Shown here: positions 25,060 to 38,430 of the stretch, one piece after another | Numbering within the stretch: position 1 is the stretch's first letter | Layout of the letters: each line of letters starts with the position of its first letter | DNA from: Lepidurus packardi | Taxonomy: Eukaryota; Arthropoda; Branchiopoda; Notostraca; Triopsidae | Assembly (NCBI GenBank): GCA_023053545.1 | Contig: JAKZAN010000007.1 | Coordinates: 5,270,001-5,334,000 of the forward strand | Direction: 5' to 3' | DNA length: 64,000 nucleotides | Notes under the pieces: generated by a model | What the model saw: only the letters and a program-made list of their open reading frames with translations | The model's database searches: none | What the model was told of the DNA's origin: nothing | Position numbers and translations under genes: made by a program

Positions 25060-26931
25060 GTAGATTTCCTCTTATTACGGGGAACTTGGTGCAGTCCATT
25101 CATCGAAACAGTTATTTAAGCAGTTGGGAGCTCAAGGTTAGGGACTCTAAATAAAAGACTAATAAAAAAGAAAAGAATGAAAGATAAAATGAAACTTTTG
25201 CACGATCAAAACCTTCTCGTTACAGGAAAGATTAAGATCTTTGTACTGTCCGGAATAGGTGATGACCTTCGTGGGTCCCCAGCGCATGTCACGTGGCTTT
25301 CAAGGTGATGCGGTTGCGGATTACGAGACACGGTGGAACAATAATGTGTGATTTCCGAATCATAAATGCCACAATTCTCCACCTCGAGTTGGCTTGGGCG
25401 CTATATACGAGTGGCATTAACCACACAGTTTTTTTAGTTTTCCATTGTGCTAAGATTTTTTACTCCACACGCACCCAGCTAAAGGAAAAAGAGACACACA
25501 AGACAAAATAAAATGGGCTTAACTTTAGGGACCACACACGACGAAATGACTCCCCGACTCGTCTTTATCCTCGTCTAATGACAGTCCGTATGTTTTTATC
25601 CCTGTGTTATTCCTAGATCCTGCCCCTAATTTTTCATCATAATAAGACCGCAACTAAAAGGGACCAAAATGTCATCATTTCCAGCTCCCCGAATCTCCGT
25701 CTGTTTTATTGTCTTCCCATCCTCTTCTTGGCTCCCTGTGTGTGTGTGTCACGGAGTTAAAATTACAGGACTTTAGAATTTTCACAGCAGTTCTTCCCTA
25801 GAAAACTTTTTATGAACGTGGTTTACTGACTTTTCTAAAGGCAAAGAGAGAAAGAAAGAAAAGAATCACACCACACGTCACTCTATGGCAGCTCCAACCC
25901 CTTGTGCACTCTTGGGGTCCGTCCTATTGTGCGTATGCGAGTGTGCACACTTTAACCTCAAAAGCCTTTCATTTTGCCTTTCACTCCACGCGTCTCCCCT
26001 TTCTGTAACTTCATTACAGCACCCCGGCTAATTAACAGAACAAGAAGACGAAGAAAAGCCAGGGGGTGACGAAAACAAGGGGCTGGCAGGGGTGAAGGCG
26101 AAAAAAGGGTTATCTTCCGGCTGAAAACCCTGCAGAGTAAAGCTTGCTGTTGCAGGAGGTTCTTTTAAGTCCCAAATACAGGCTGAAACCCGTGGATCGA
26201 TAGCGATCAGCAATATTGTACTGGGCCTAACAAGAAGTATCAAGTCGGTATCAGCTAAAAGTATCAAGACGATTATTTTTTTTTAAAACTTTTTCAACTT
26301 GGGTATCTGAACATATAAACGCAACGCAACATTCCCAAATGGTGCAAATATAGTTTTATGAAGCTTACTTCTTGCACCTACCACAAGCTATCCCTTTAAG
26401 GTTCCCGTATATACCTTAGCTTATTGATGCGAAACAGTCGCAGATGGCGTTGATGTTTGTTATTGTTTTGCGAAAGCCTTGCGAAAAAAGGAAAGTAGGA
26501 AAAGAAACTTTTAGCTAATCGCCGACTTGTTTTGCTTATGGAAGTACAATGTCATCACAGTTTGCTGTATAGCAGCACAATGTCCCTAATCAAGTCGTCG
26601 AACATTCGGAACAAGATTTCTCAAAAACGGCTTGTCACATTTGAAAGCAATCTAAGACAAAAGTTGTATTTTTTTTAGCAGCAAGTGAGCAACCAAAGGA
26701 CAGTTTTAGGCAATGTATTTCACATAGTTGCAAACTTCATTTTCATGTTACTAATTTACTACTTACTGGAAACAAAAAGGGAATTGGTTATGCACTAGCA
26801 GTTGATATGCTCAAATTTACTGCCAATAATTTTTTCACGAAATTTGATAAATTTAACAAAAATTGTTCCGAAGTTCCCCATGCTAACCTCCTACCCCGAG
26901 CTAAGGTGTACGGGAGCCTTGAAACAGCTAA

Positions 26932-27170
26932 GTAAATGAAAACATTCAGCAGTTTTTGGTTGAACAAGTCAGGAATCTCACGCCAAGTAAAGCTAGCAGG
27001 ATTCATTGTTGCAGTGCGGCTACCGAGAGCTATCCAATTTAGCAGGATTCATTGTTGCAGTGTAAATAAAAACATTCAGCGGGGTTTTTTGACAAGTTAG
27101 GAATCCTGTGCCAAGCAAAGCTAGTAGGATTCATTGTTGCAATGCGGCTACCGAGAGCTTTCCAATTTGT
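26932..27170. repeat. Tandem duplication, period about 130 bp
   Basis: Copy 1 starts at 26932 and copy 2 at 27062, both beginning GTAAAT(G/A)AAAACATTCAGC and both containing GGATTCATTGTTGCA followed by CGGCTACCGAGAGCT. An extra GCAGGATTCATTGTTGCAG insert lies between them (27042-27060). The copies differ at several sites, so the duplication is not recent. Confidence 0.85.
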
Positions 27171-28154
27171 GGGACACGTTACCGGGCTCCATGTTATCCC
27201 CCAATCAGATCGAATGGCGCGTTTTTTATGTGCTCTGGACATTGAAGTGCAGCTCTTAAGCTGACTTGCCCCCAAGAAAGTTTAAGCTTTAATAGGGTCA
27301 CCCCTAACACTACACAAGAACCTCTTGTCCCCATCCTGTGCCAACGCAGCAACCGATTAAACCGGGAATAATTAACTCATCAAACTTATCACGCCTAGAT
27401 GGAAGCAGAGCAAACTTGAAATTGCCCCCTCCCCCGAAATCCGTTCCTCGTTAAACGCAAGAAACTACACCGTCCCAAAGTATATAATTGAATCCCCTCC
27501 GATTTGGGCTTTCCCATCAAAGACTTGTGAGCCCCAAAACCTTAAACCCACGCTGGGCCTTAACTTTTGCCAAAATCTTAAGCTTTCACACTGGTCCCAT
27601 TTGCTGTACAACTAAATAGGCAACTTTGGCTAACGATCTTGATCACCGGGGTACGTCGGGTTCAACATCCAGGATCCAAGGCAGCGCCATACTTGGCGTG
27701 TATCCTTTATCCCAACTTAAACTTGTAGACCGTACCAAAATTATGATAAAAGAGCCTGAGATATACCTTGTGTAACTTGGTTGCGCTGCAGTACAATCCG
27801 TTGCTTCCAAAGAAAGTTTCCGTGGCTTCGAATGAAGTGTTCCTGTCTCCCAAAGTGCTCCATTTGGGACGTAGAAGAATGACCAACTCCAAAGTTGCTA
27901 TTCGGCATTATTTTTCAGACTTTAACTTCGCCTTTTGATTTTTTTCTTCCTTATTTTATAGACAAACCTATAGCGTCCTCCCGCTCCCGCCAAGTTTAGC
28001 GGCACCAATCTGTCATTCTTTATGTCTGGCCCAATTTGGAATGTAAATGAGAATCTTGGCTGTCGCTAGCCATCCATTCCCAACCCAATGGTCCACGTCA
28101 CCTGGAAAATTAATAAAAAAGGATTTGCTTTATTGCTTACACGATACTCGTTAT
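27171..28154. other. Gene-free interval
   Basis: No coding region or structured repeat recognised. Several AT-rich and pyrimidine-rich runs, nothing supportable. Confidence 0.5.
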
Positions 28155-28447
28155 CATTCTAAAGTGGTTATCGAAAACGGTGCAAATAATCGCCCATCAC
28201 GTTTCCGTATTATTGCTTCCCATTACAGGCAACCAACCCCAAACGAACATTATCTAATCTTTTAAAAAGACAAAATAGTTATTGTTTTCAGTTAGCAAAA
28301 GGTCATTCTAATGTGACTATCGGAAGCAGTGCAAGTAATCGCCCTTCATATTTCGAATTACTGCTTTCTATTGCATGCAACCAGCTTCAAATGAACGTGA
28401 TTAAATTCCTTAAAAAGACAAAAATAGTTGTTGTTTCTAGTTAGCGA
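28155..28447. repeat. Tandem duplication, period about 149 bp
   Basis: Copy 1 starts CATTCTAAAGTGGTTATCG at 28155 and copy 2 starts CATTCTAATGTGACTATCG at 28304. Each contains GTGCAA(A/G)TAATCGCCC, then a TTAAAAAGACAAAA(A)TAGTT block and GTTAGC near the end. Point differences are scattered throughout. Confidence 0.82.
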
Positions 28448-30775
28448 ACGGGTGCATGGGTAGATTTAGTGTGTTTGACGGGCAATAGTCTCTGACATTG
28501 CCAATGGTTTAATGAGCCAGTTCAGTGAATCCTGGGCTGTTTTTCCTGCGGAGGTCTGCGTTTCACAGTTGCTCAAACATCATAAAATGCCAAGTGGGGT
28601 GTGTGTGCAATATGCGACAACAGCAGCGAAGTTCAGAGGGGACTCGTAAAGTTGAAATGAAAAGAGCTCAGCAGAAGTAGCAAAAGCACTAAGATACTCT
28701 CTTTCTCGCTGGCTCGCTTTTCTCTTTCCAGCTTTTATGACGAACAACTGTTCTATTCACATTGTTAGACCCCCACCTCTCTAAAAATCGTAGCTCTTTC
28801 CATCGGCGCTTAAAAAGAACCCTTGTTGCATGTGTGCAAGTATTACATACAGCAAAGACGACAACCGAGCACGTGAAACAATAAAAGGGTCAGGTTGTTG
28901 TCGTCATAATCTTCATCCAACCAAGAAGGGAGTCAAAAGGGAACAAACAAGAGCTACGATCTCAACCTGACTTTTTTTTTATTATCAAGGTAAGATTTAC
29001 GAGTCACTGGGGGTTTCCCGTTTGTTCTCGTAATTTGATCAATAGAGTGGGTCTTCCATGTCCACTTCCATGTCCATGTCCGAGGCTCCTACATATATTC
29101 AACGCATTTAGCCACTAAACTGCTTGACTTTCTCCCATTGTTGGATAAAAGTTTAAGTCTCAGTTAAACATATTCTGTTTCAGAGGGTTTACTGACTTGG
29201 CGACACAACCGCTTGGGGGTGCCTAACACTAATTATTCTGGCGTCCACTCCAAAAGGGCAATAACGAACTCCTGAGGTAAAATTAACAAAAAAGAAGTTG
29301 ATTTTTGGACTGCACGTATTTTAATGAAACTCCTGAGGATAAGTTGGCAGTTTTTGGACTTTGCACATATTTGGCACTCCGAACTCTGATGTAGCCATGC
29401 CATCTATGGGCTAGATGTCAATTATTATTTTTTAAAAAGGAAAATTAGCCTGTGCTAATTGTGCAAGTTTGGCTTCTTTTCTGGCCGGTGTGTGCAGACA
29501 GCTTTACGCAACACTTATCGCAGTATTTTACGGAAAGATGCGGGTTTGGTTTACCTTCCCCCCGATAATTATTTCCCACTTTGGGGCTCTGGGTATTTAT
29601 TTGAGTGTGATGACAGATTTATGCCGAGTTAATGACCGAGAATGGAAAGCCGTCTCGTTGAAGTCATTTGGAGAACGTGAGTCGAGGCCAGAACAATTTA
29701 TGACCAAGCGGCTATAAGAAAAGCCGGGAAAAAATGCCAAGGAGGTAAAAGGAAGAAGATATATCCCGCATCAAGCACCAGGAGGAACGGAGACGAAGGA
29801 AAAAATGCCTCAAATCTCCACGGCGGTTCCTCAAAATTCAGAGCAAGAAAAGCGGTGAGTGGCAAGAGCTATCAAGCCAAATTTGAGCATCAAATTTGGG
29901 ATGACTGTGTGGCACTAAAAGCTCTAAAGCTGAATAATGGAAAAAAACCTTTCCATCTATTGGAAGTTTTGATCGAATTTAAAATTACGGACGGGGCAAA
30001 GAAAGTAGACGAAAAAGCAAAAAGTGAGCTGCTGGGGAAAAGCAGACAGAAATAAGAGACTACAAGGAAAAGGCCGAGGCTCTTCCCAATTTGCTGACAA
30101 GGGAAGAAGAACGTTTTCTTCCTCTTCATTTTTTGGTGATCCAGGGATTCATCACATATTCACTAGGACCCCAGCACCCATTTCCTGGGCTCTCTACACA
30201 AGAAGATCGAGTCTGCAAGCTTGAATTGTACTACAACCGGCATGTGAAGGGAAAGGAGGAGATTTTTATTATTTTGGATCGTCCGGGGAGCCCAGGAGAG
30301 AGCGAGAGAGAGGACTTGATTGGATTGGGGGCTCGCAATCGACCATTTTTGATGTCATAATGGCTCCTCGATCATGGGCCACAAGAGCTACATAAAAAAA
30401 TCTTGCCTATAACAGCACTACGCTGTGAAGACGAACTTTTTTTGCTTTGGTCTCGAGAAGTGGCTTTTTAGCTAGCAATTTCTTCATGCGATCAAAAATG
30501 TGTTCGCTCGGGTGGTTTCTCGACGAGCCTCCCAGTACAGCATATAGCGAGACTTGTACTGGAGGAGGAGATGATCGACTGAAGCCAAAAAGAGCGGAAT
30601 CAATTGTTAACTAAAATGGAGAAAAATGCACACGAGGTTTTTGCCAACTTAGATTCTGCGCTTTTAGGGAGAAAGCGTCCGCCATACAGATCTACCAGTT
30701 CATCGATTAGTATAATAGGCCTACATCCTCTACTTCTACGATGCAACAAAGGATTTTTTCATCTTTTTTTGTTTA
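28448..30775. other. Gene-free interval
   Basis: No gene recognised. At 29269-29365 a short imperfect duplication (AACTCCTGAGG...TTTTTGGACT, twice) is visible. From about 29850 to 30360 the sequence is purine-rich with several overlapping short ORFs, none resembling a known protein. Confidence 0.45.
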
Positions 30776-31660
30776 AGTCGAAAGATGTACTTTAAAACTC
30801 TGACCAGAACATAGCCGAAGCTTTGCTTCCCTAACACGTTCTTTTATCCCGGCTGATTTCCTAACAAGACCAATTTATTTTATTTGAAAAAAATAAAATA
30901 TTTAAATAAAATACAAGAAAATACCATATACAAATTGTTCTGTTCTAATCTAACTGAATGGTATGAATGAATAGAGAACCAAAGAATACAAGACACGGCA
31001 ACAGGCGAAAGCTTACGTCTTTTCAATTTTTTTTTCAAAAATATAAATATACATAATCTAATAAATATATAAAAAATAAAATATACATTTATATATAAAA
31101 ACAATTACCCTCCATCTCTTCAATTGCAAAAGACTACTTCGAAAACTGATTTCCCTAAAAGTACACTTTAACGCCCAAAACTTACTAACAAAACGCTAGC
31201 CACATTTGCAGATTAGCAGCTACAATCAACTAACTAAGAAGCCACCTAATCAGCCAACTACAGTGTTGCTATAAGAGTGTACCCCACATCCCCTTCTTTT
31301 CCCCCGTCCCTTTCGTCAAGTTTATGTTGATGAACTTTTAACATCAAATCAATGTGTAAATAAATAATGCAACCAACAATATGCGCAAGTTTTTGTTGGG
31401 ATTGAAAAAATATGCATATTTAAAAAAATATTTAAAAATGTATAAAATGCATATAAATTAATATATAAATAATGTATAAAAAGCATACAAATAATTATAT
31501 AAAAAATTTGGATAAATACATTATATTGAAAAACAGTCGAAAGATATACGTTAAAACTCTGACCAGAATATCGCCGGAGCGTTTCATCCCTAATGTGACC
31601 TTGTGTCATGACTGATTTTATAACATGACCAATATTTATTTAAAAATAAAATAAACGAAA
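30776..31660. repeat. AT-rich block bracketed by two direct repeats of about 125 bp
   Basis: The left repeat starts AGTCGAAAGATGTACTTTAAAA at 30776 and the right one AGTCGAAAGATATACGTTAAAA at 31535. Both continue through CTCTGACCAGAA and a conserved GACCAAT(A)TTTATTT segment. The roughly 640 bp between them is very AT-rich with TATA/AAATA runs. The layout recalls a small LTR-bracketed remnant or a solo duplication, but no coding part remains. Confidence 0.7.
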
Positions 31661-34600
31661 CCAAAAGCCAGGAATCTCTTGAAAGTCTCAATACGCAGTG
31701 GTTACAGTCGAAGCGAAAGGGTAAGAGTGACCCGGAAAAGCTCAGACACAACCTCATAAAAAACGCAATCTAAAAAGGGTCATTTACGCTGGTCAGTGAG
31801 TGTTTGCGTCACCGTTGGGAGCAAAACAAGAGCTATTCCGTAGGCAATGACTCTGAAAGCTCTCATTAAACCCATTAACCCTGAGAATATCCCCAACTAA
31901 GTTATCCCTACTACGTTTTCCCAACCGCTACAGCTCATATTCGCTCTTATTTTGTTCCCTCTATTCTACGAAAGCTCCGCAATGCTTAGCAACTCTCGTA
32001 CAGCGTAACAAGTTTGGGTCTTTCGCAATCCGATGCTTGCTTTAGCGTTAGCGCGATTCCCATCAAGCCCCCCGACCGCGTTTGGATCTTAAGACATCCC
32101 AGTAAAGAATTCTATCCCAGTTCTGCGGAATTCTCCACGGTAAACTCCCAGCACCAGTGGAAAGACTAATGACTTTCACTGAACAACGTTTACCAATGGG
32201 TCCAAAGACCAAGCGGGCAACAAAGTAAGTAATTTTCGTGCCAATTCCCTGGGTACTACTTCTCATTCGCAGACTGTCGTCATGTTAAGGTTGCAAATCA
32301 TGGCAGCCGAGCACAACTTTGCCACGTCGTCCATGACAAACGTTTTGCTCACACGGTTACTTGCCAAACCTTCATGTGCTCCTTCTCGAGCGATTAAATA
32401 GTGCTGAGAATACACTTACCCGCTGTCTGCTTCTTTTCTCTCAAGAACGACTACGTCTATGTGTGTGCATGCGTGCATCTGTTTCTTTTATTTTTATTTC
32501 CCGCCACCGAAAACCGAAAACAAAAACCAATAGAGAACCTGCCACGGGCTTGTGGGTGATGCGCTTATATGCCAGTGTCATAAAGCAGAGCACGTGGTGG
32601 GGACCCCCCTGACAGCTTCAACAACCTGAGTTCGTTACTTAATGGCACTTAATAACGCCGGTTACAAAGGCTTTACAATGGCCCCCAAAACCTCTTGCAA
32701 TCCTAACACGACCCTACTAATGTCACACACGAAACAGGATCTGTATATTTCCTGCTATTCCTGCCACCTGACTAGCCTAAGTAATATTTCTGTCTTGCCG
32801 AATAGACCCAACGTGGTTTGCTGCAATTGCCACTTTTTCCCGACGAGCTACGTAATAAAAATTTCCGGGCCTTTTATGTAAAGCATGAAAACTTGTCCGT
32901 CATGCAGTGGTTGAAAAGGGGTAACGAACTAGTGACCTCCAAGTGAAGGAGCTATTATGTGAAGCCGAAGGAAACAGGCAGCAAATAGCGCTCCTATGGG
33001 CCTCCAAATGATGACAGTTTTGTCTCAACGCTTCCACACACGGCCCCCTCACACATTTCCGGTTATTTGAGCTATTCTGTGGGCGAAGAACCTGTCAAAA
33101 GAAACCCTAAACTTCCCTTCCGTGTATCTACCCTCAGAGGATATCTGGCACACGCTTCTGGTAAAATCATTTCATCTCATGAGCAAGTACTGAACGTATG
33201 TAACGTCTTTAGTATGTGTGGGGAGGAGGGTAAGATTTCCATTTGGGGAAAAAGGAGTCTTAACCTTTCCTGTTGGTTTCTTAGATTGTAAAAAGAAAAA
33301 AAAAAAAAAAAAAAAAACGAGACGTCCAAAGTGGTACGAAGGCCAGGCCAGGGTAGAGGGGACGCAGCTGTGTGTACAGGACCAGACACCCACACGAGAA
33401 ACTTGTATCCCAACTCTTTGCAGGAGATCAACTCATTATAGGAGTCGAAAAAAGATATACACCGTTTCTGCCCGTGATTTACAGCCCGTACCGGATCCCA
33501 GTGCACAGGGTTTTTCGGTTTGAGACACTCTTGCCGAGTGAATTGTTTACATCCAGCAGTCAGCACTGATTTTCGACTCAGTTTCGGTTTTCAGCAACTT
33601 GACAGGCTCACCAGTTGCAGAGCCAAGAGAGCTCGTCATCATTTATCTTTCCACCCCCGCTGTCTAACCATTAGCGGAAGCATAAGTTACAACATTTTTA
33701 ACCAACCTCTTTCTGGCTCTGCTTCTTCTCCCAAACTCTTCCCAAACTGTCCCGAACACTAACCGTATTCTGAAAGTACTTTCTAAGTATACGTCGTCTT
33801 CCAAAACTGTTCTATTTGCTTAAAACCAAGCCCCAAAGCGTTTAAACAATACCAGTTGAAGAAAATCTGGGATTTGTCAAACAACCCTGACCTTTGTTTT
33901 TTTACAGTGTTTCTTATTCTCTGGGACTTGCAATCAGTGAGTACTTGGAAAGATTTCTTTCTTTCTTTTTTTTTTTTTAAAGGACCCGATTTGTTGGTTC
34001 AATAGCATTTTTATTCCTTGGGACCTGCAATGAGCACTTAATTCTGTATTGTTTTTTTAAAGAGGATCCAATTTGTGAATTTAATAAGAAGAAAGGAGAG
34101 AGGGAGCGCTTCTGGATCCACCATGGAAAATTAGCATATGATGGTTTAACGTTCGTTCCAAGATACTGTAACCAGGAGGTTACGACCCCAGTTAGCTCAT
34201 AGTTACATCATATGCCACGGTATACAACTTAAATGAGGTTCGGAATACACGGGGGATTGCAAGTGGATAAAGACGGAAAGCCCACATACATTGACGTGGC
34301 ACTCGGTGGTTACCGAAACTGTCATCTTCAGCGGCTAATTACGCTTATCACAAAACAGGACTAATTGTTGCGATGAACTGAATCTGGGGCGCTCGCTAGC
34401 ATAATTCCTTTTCTCCCGCTCCTCCTTTGCTTTCCTTTTAACGAAATCAATAATTAGGCACAACTCTAATTACATGTCATCTGTCCAAAGTTTGACTCCG
34501 AAAAGCTTGAACTCTTGTTATGAGAAACGTTTAACAAGCTTATAAGCATTGCCAAACAGGCGTTGATACCCAGTTATTTTTTTAATGTTTTCTATCATAA

Positions 34601-37600
34601 ACAGCGCCCCCATCGAATTAACTGCGACTATAAATACCGTAAAAATACCGTTCTTTTTTTGTCTTTGTTTTTACACGGACGCCATTTAACACTTATCAAG
34701 CACCCCCGGACGAACTCCGTATACGGAAAGCTCGAGTGACATTTACACGGCCAATGAGCTATGCAAATGAAGGATCTAGACACTCGCAACTGTGCCTATA
34801 GAACAGTCTCATCACTTGTTGTTTCTCGGGAGGGGGGAAAACTGGAAATTAGGAGTACAAGCGTACGCCATGCATGCAAAGTTGTAACCTTGCTCAAAAG
34901 ACAAGGTCATTCGCATTCCGTCTTCTTTGGCCATGGCTAATACATCCTATCCGTGTATATCGACGGGTCGAGTTGGACTCATCAACTCGAACGACTTGTT
35001 GTCGTTCCGCTGTCTGCATATACCTTTGCCTATGATCTAACAAGACCGGCAGCGACTTGGGGGGTTTCGTAGGGACGACATGTTTGCAGGTAACATGTTT
35101 GAGTTTGCCTTTCAGCAGGCCCATGTATAATAGTTTGAAATATGTCAACGTGCCTGTGCCGCTACGACTTATCGGGTCGGATCATCTGACGTGGATTCAT
35201 TAGGACTGTGATGGTAAGAGAGACCCATTTCCTCTCCCTCCAGTAAAGAAAAGCCGGCTAAACATCATATCATCTACCCATTTAGTGACCCAACAACTTG
35301 AACAAGAGCTGCACACCGGGCACTTTTTTTCAAGGGGCTAGAGTTTCTTAACGGAGATGATGAGAAGCTTACAGATTGCTATTTTCGAGTGGCCTTTCTT
35401 TTGTTTAGATGACAGGTTAATGCAAATGAGAAGTAATTATGAGACAAAAAGAAAAAGAGCGCCACTACAGAAATGCCAACGCAAGAAAACAAGAGCGTTT
35501 GAAGAAAGCCAGTATATTAAAAAAAAAGAAACATACCAAAAAAACATACACATCACCAGTTTCCCCCTTGAAAAACTATAAAAATAACTTAAGGTAGCTA
35601 GTTGGCAGGACTGAGAAAAGACTCCCAAAAAGGCTGAGTATTCTTCACCTATTTTACGCATACATCCAGCATACCCTTTGATGTAGTTGGTCGCATGCAG
35701 TACTCGTAAACAACATGCATGGCGGGTACTTTTACGACAACCCAAATTTCTCTTAGCTAGAGACTTCTGCCCTTTAGACTTTAGATTCGTTTGCCGGGCT
35801 GTTGAGGACCTATACGTCTAGATTCCTGGCCGTAAAAGCGAAAAAACAACAACAGCGGTTAACCACAATGCCATCAAGGCTCTTTGACGATGGCCGGAGT
35901 CCCTGAGATGATCTATAATTGACGCCGAGTACTCCTCAACAACACAAGCAGCTGGGCTCTTCGTTGCAACTTGCAACCGATAGTTTTCTTGCATGTCGCG
36001 GTAGGTTTTAAAGATGTCTTACTACCGACTGACGCTGTAATCTGTAAAAATCAAGTACAGTAGATGCCGCTTACTGTGATTACCGGTTATTAGAGTCCAG
36101 TCGATTTATTTTCCTGACTACTTAAAATTTAGACGCAAATAAAATGTATTTTTTTCTGAAAAGTTTACTATCTAGTGTACTGACACGGATGCACCCTTGT
36201 ACTTCTCTCGTCGGTGTGATGAAACTTAAAAAGGGGGGGAAAGATGACTGAAGAAGTTATCTGTATCGATGCGAACCCAAATCGCGAAACAGGCCTTCAA
36301 AAGCAAAAAACAAAAAGAAAAAAACTCGCCGATTAATCGTACATTCTATTGCATATTTCCGATTTTTAGGTTATTAGAATCTCCGCTTAATAGGATCAAT
36401 ATTCACTTGACAAATGTGATCTCAATAAGCGGCATCTACGGTTTAAAAAACCGACATTCAAAAGGTGGCCAAAAGCTGGTACCGTAGTGTAAGAGTGGCC
36501 TTCCTTGCTTGTCGCAATACGGCCTTTTCTGCCAAGGGAAATAACGTAAGGGAATTACATAAGCAAGACCTTTGGGAAGGAAAATCTATCACTCGGGCGG
36601 TGCGGGTGTTACTGATGTCAATAGACGCCAGTGTGTAATCATTATTGACGCGTGCATGACTCAGCCTCCAATCTATGATTACAATACTGCCGCTGACGAG
36701 CCAAGCAAGGCGGCGAAGCATGCCAAACCGGGATTAAGTCCTAAATAAGATAGCAAGCTGAGCATATGCATACTCATTATTCGGCTCCTGCTTCTCGATA
36801 CACGGTTTTCCAAGAAATCTCAGAATAACATGTGCGGGCTGTGTGCCTTTTGCGAGGACAAAAGTGGATCCAAACTAAAGGAAAAACAGATTTGTCGCCG
36901 AAATAGGGTTGCTTGGGCTTTTTGTCCAAAGCTACTGGTGTTCCTTGAAAGATCCTATTTTTGAATTCCTCAACAATGGTTGAGCAATTGACCAAAACGG
37001 GGAAAGGTTTCCTACCGGAAGGACCCCCAACTGCCTTCTATGGGTATAAGGGTAATTGAACGGAAAATGATCTATTATAAGCATTCTTCGCCGACTTGCC
37101 AATGCTTCCCTTATGTATACGCCAGGAACACGGACGTGCTCTTCTTGAGGAACCCTGTCTGCTGCTTCAGCTGACCATTTCAGTTCCAATTCCTAGACCG
37201 ACCTGATCTTAAATTTACTTCGCATTGTCACGCTGGATAAGGCAAAAATCCGAAAAATTCTCCCTCCGTTTGTACAACTTTGAGACCCCCAAATTCCTCG
37301 AAAGCTAGGCAAGTCCATGCAGTCCACGTTCCGTCAATAAAAGTTTGCTTTCGATGAAAACCCCCTAGTTTTTCTTCAGCTTCTATGGGAACAACTCCCC
37401 CTCGCAAATAGAATCAACGGTCACTTTCCTTTTAGTCCGATCACGCTAGAATTCTCTGTTTTTCAAACGAATATAGACTTCTACATGTCCAAGTTAACCC
37501 GGGTTTTTTTCTTTGGTCAGTCAGTTCACGTGCAGGCCTTCCTTTTAATCAAAGCAAATGTGAACAGGGAGGGTTCCGAAAGGAACTCAACTCACAGAAA

Positions 37601-38430
37601 GAAAAGGGCACGCGCAGCATCAGCTTTATATTCAAGGGACTCTTAATATTACGCAAATATTGAAACGCCGGCTCCGAATTCAACTCACACTTCGACATAA
37701 GAGGAAAATCATAGCTTCATTAACCTGGACCTCGCAGGCAGCAGCACCGTTCTTCAACGCGGTCCATTGTCAATGAAAAAAAAAACATAAAAGGAAACAT
37801 GTATTTTATTCTCCCTCTCCCTCTCTATTCTTCAGTTATGGAATAGCAATGCGAGCAAGTTAGTTTGCCTTGGTGCTCTCTTGCTGGGGCTTTTTTTTTT
37901 TTGGTAGCCTTCGGTTTTAGGGAGGCCCTTTCGGTAAAAGTCTTGATGAATGGACGACGACAGCATATCAATGAGCTGGCTTGGAGCCTGACACAAGGGC
38001 GGAAGCTCGGCAGCAACAAGGCAAAGGCAAAAGCAGCTGCCACCGCGCTGAGAACAAGCAGAAGACCAGCATGAAAACGACCTGCTCCATTGCTCCTCGC
38101 CAAGAAGATTTCGGAGATTTCTCCATACCCATACGACCAAACTCATACGCAGCTCCCCATATAGGCCTACTAAAGCATGCAAGATACATAACTAGAAAGA
38201 AAAGGGGCAATGGGAACCCCTTTTCAGCCTTAGTGATGGATGATGAACGACCCAAACCAACTTGGCAGAGGCAACAATACTCCCAAGTGTGGCCATGATG
38301 AAGAACTGAAGCGACTCAATGACAAAACGAGCCTCCCCTTTTTCCGATTTTTCCCTCTGACCCATAGTAACCATTCCCAATAACCTAAACCGTGGTTTCA
38401 TGCATACATTTTCAAACCCATCTTTAGGTC
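31661..38430. other. Gene-free interval
   Basis: No recognised gene or RNA. A 20-plus A tract lies at about 33293-33316. An upstream segment (about 35,340-35,580) is purine-rich with a low-complexity Lys-rich frame. ORFs here lack family signatures and splice partners. Confidence 0.5.

Larger units (their letters stand above)
20843..26931. other. Gene-free interval with one candidate secreted-peptide ORF
   Basis: No recognised gene. It includes short (AC)n and (GT)n runs (22231, 25736) and a C-run near 22466. A possible small secreted peptide with a TATA-like promoter is listed separately at 24848-25059. Confidence 0.5.

Noticed and set aside
33177..33566. 129-codon minus-strand ORF
   Set aside because: Contains a poly-Phe run from a genomic A-tract and shows no family resemblance.
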